From Vampirovibrionales bacterium (GTDB lineage Bacteria > Cyanobacteriota > Vampirovibrionia > Vampirovibrionales > JAGQHJ01): a stretch of DNA of 7,051 nucleotides. The notes under the pieces were generated by a model. The model had not been told where the DNA came from and ran no database searches. It worked only from the letters and a program-made list of their open reading frames with translations. Below, piece after piece: positions 6,258 to 7,051 of this stretch. The first letter of the stretch is position 1; every line of letters begins with the position of its first letter. A program made the translations under genes and the position numbers. The stretch lies in contig JANWKX010000085.1 in NCBI GenBank assembly GCA_025451145.1, forward strand, positions 1 through 7,051, in the 5' to 3' direction.

Positions 6258-7031
6258 TTAGTCAGATACCTTATAAACCTGCGGGGTTGTATAAGAGTAG
6301 AATGATAGACTTCTAACAGACAGATGTCGCTCGGTCTTTGGGTAAAGCCGAACCGAGATATCATCATAAAGAAGATTAGCCCGATTATCGCCTTTAGCAG
6401 GATTAGCGGTATCTTCCTTACAGCCGAGTTCTTCTAAAGCAGCTTTTGCTTTTGGAATTTCAGCCGGGTCAACCATCAGCAGAACACCATTATAATCCTT
6501 AATATGGGGGTAATAAGGAGAGTTTGTGGTTACCCCTCCCTCAACATTGGGAAATCCGTTGCTCTTCAAACGATTGGCTAACTTCAAGGCAATCAATTTA
6601 CAGCGACCATCTGAACGATAATTTCGAAAGAATTTGGCATCGTCCACCCTTCGCTTAGCTTCAGCCAAAGCTCGTTCTGCAAAAGCTTGAAGGGATTCCT
6701 GTCCCAGTCCCATAGCTCTCCCCATTTTACGAGGCTGAAGATCAATACGAACTTTGTAATCCTCACCGTCATAATATATTGGCCCTTGGCTGTAAAAGAG
6801 TGAAGCCTGATCGGTTTTCGTTGGCAGGTTGGGTGGCGCCCACCCTCCAAAATCAAATGCTGATCGTTCCGAATTATGAAAAACAACTTCAGCTTCTTTT
6901 GGAAGTTCCGTGTCAAACCTATGCTGAAGCTGATCAACCACTTGTTGTAATTGCCGGACATGTTTATCGTGCTTTACTTCTGATACCGTACCATGGACCA
7001 CACCTCGGCCGGAAAACTTAACAGCAAACAT
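6258..7031 (-). CDS. Unrecognised 257-residue protein
   Basis: I do not recognise this protein. It has no signal peptide or membrane segment, so it is probably cytoplasmic unless exported by another route. The N-terminus is MFAVKFSGRGVV. A probable charged helix (about 18-42, HVRQLQQVVDQLQHRF) comes next. A Gly/Pro/aromatic stretch FDFGGWAPPNLP follows (59-70), then YYDGEDYKVRIDL (86-98). An Ala/Arg-rich helix lies near 111-132. The C-terminal half includes GVLLMVDPAEIPKAKAALEELGC (182-204), which looks like a beta strand followed by a helix, and DDISVRLYP (223-231). No catalytic motif is evident. The start is well supported: AAAGG on the minus strand at 7043-7039 lies about seven bases before the ATG. 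Transcription converges on the glycosyltransferase and ends at the shared terminator; no partner gene is visible to the right. Confidence 0.8.
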   Translation of the reverse strand: MFAVKFSGRGVVHGTVSEVKHDKHVRQLQQVVDQLQHRFDTELPKEAEVVFHNSERSAFDFGGWAPPNLPTKTDQASLFYSQGPIYYDGEDYKVRIDLQPRKMGRAMGLGQESLQAFAERALAEAKRRVDDAKFFRNYRSDGRCKLIALKLANRLKSNGFPNVEGGVTTNSPYYPHIKDYNGVLLMVDPAEIPKAKAALEELGCKEDTANPAKGDNRANLLYDDISVRLYPKTERHLSVRSLSFYSYTTPQVYKVSD

Positions 7032-7036
7032 AGAAT

Positions 7037-7045
7037 TTCCTTTCC
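7037..7045 (-). promoter_or_regulatory. Ribosome-binding site of the 257-residue protein
   Basis: On the minus strand GGAAAGGAA (7045-7037) lies five bases before ATG 7031. It is a good Shine-Dalgarno-type match and settles this start codon. The promoter would be to the right of the window. Confidence 0.6.
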
Positions 7046-7051
7046 AAACGA

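Noticed and set aside
6779..7021. Plus-strand open frame of 80 codons opposite the 257-residue protein
   Set aside because: The minus-strand gene has a good ribosome-binding site and full length; the antisense frame has no supporting signal.

Overview
The window looks like ordinary chromosome from a Gram-negative-type bacterium of moderate GC (judged by eye, not counted). The envelope type is inferred from one protein with a lipoprotein signal peptide. There are no insertion sequences, tRNA or rRNA genes, CRISPR arrays or phage genes. I cannot place the lineage firmly. The small proteins are not ones I recognise, so a poorly sampled lineage is possible.

Positions 1-4058 (minus strand) hold a three-gene trehalose operon, read in the order GH15 glucosidase/trehalase-like hydrolase, otsA (trehalose-6-phosphate synthase), otsB (trehalose-6-phosphate phosphatase). 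OtsA joins a glucosyl unit from a nucleotide sugar to glucose-6-phosphate, and OtsB removes the phosphate to give trehalose. The GH15 enzyme probably hydrolyses trehalose or a related alpha-glucoside, so synthesis and breakdown may be transcribed together. otsA and otsB overlap by 38 bases; the GH15 gene and otsA are about 30 bases apart. otsB runs off the left edge of the window and lacks only its last codons.

Positions 4059-4291 are non-coding and rich in signals: a possible minus-strand promoter, a small hairpin in the probable GH15 leader, an imperfect direct repeat, a two-part hairpin, and a plus-strand hairpin followed by seven T with no plus-strand gene in front of it.

Positions 4292-4762 (minus) encode a small, unrecognised putative lipoprotein. 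It is divergent from a GT4-type glycosyltransferase on the plus strand (about 5017-6123). Upstream of the glycosyltransferase is a perfect Shine-Dalgarno sequence that serves only a nine-codon mini-ORF, whose stop overlaps a TTG in the glycosyltransferase frame. The glycosyltransferase converges on an unrecognised 257-residue protein (6258-7031, minus), and a strong bidirectional terminator lies between them.

I found no clearly new multi-gene system. The most interesting items are the mini-ORF leader of the glycosyltransferase, the structured 4081-4258 region, and the two unrecognised proteins.
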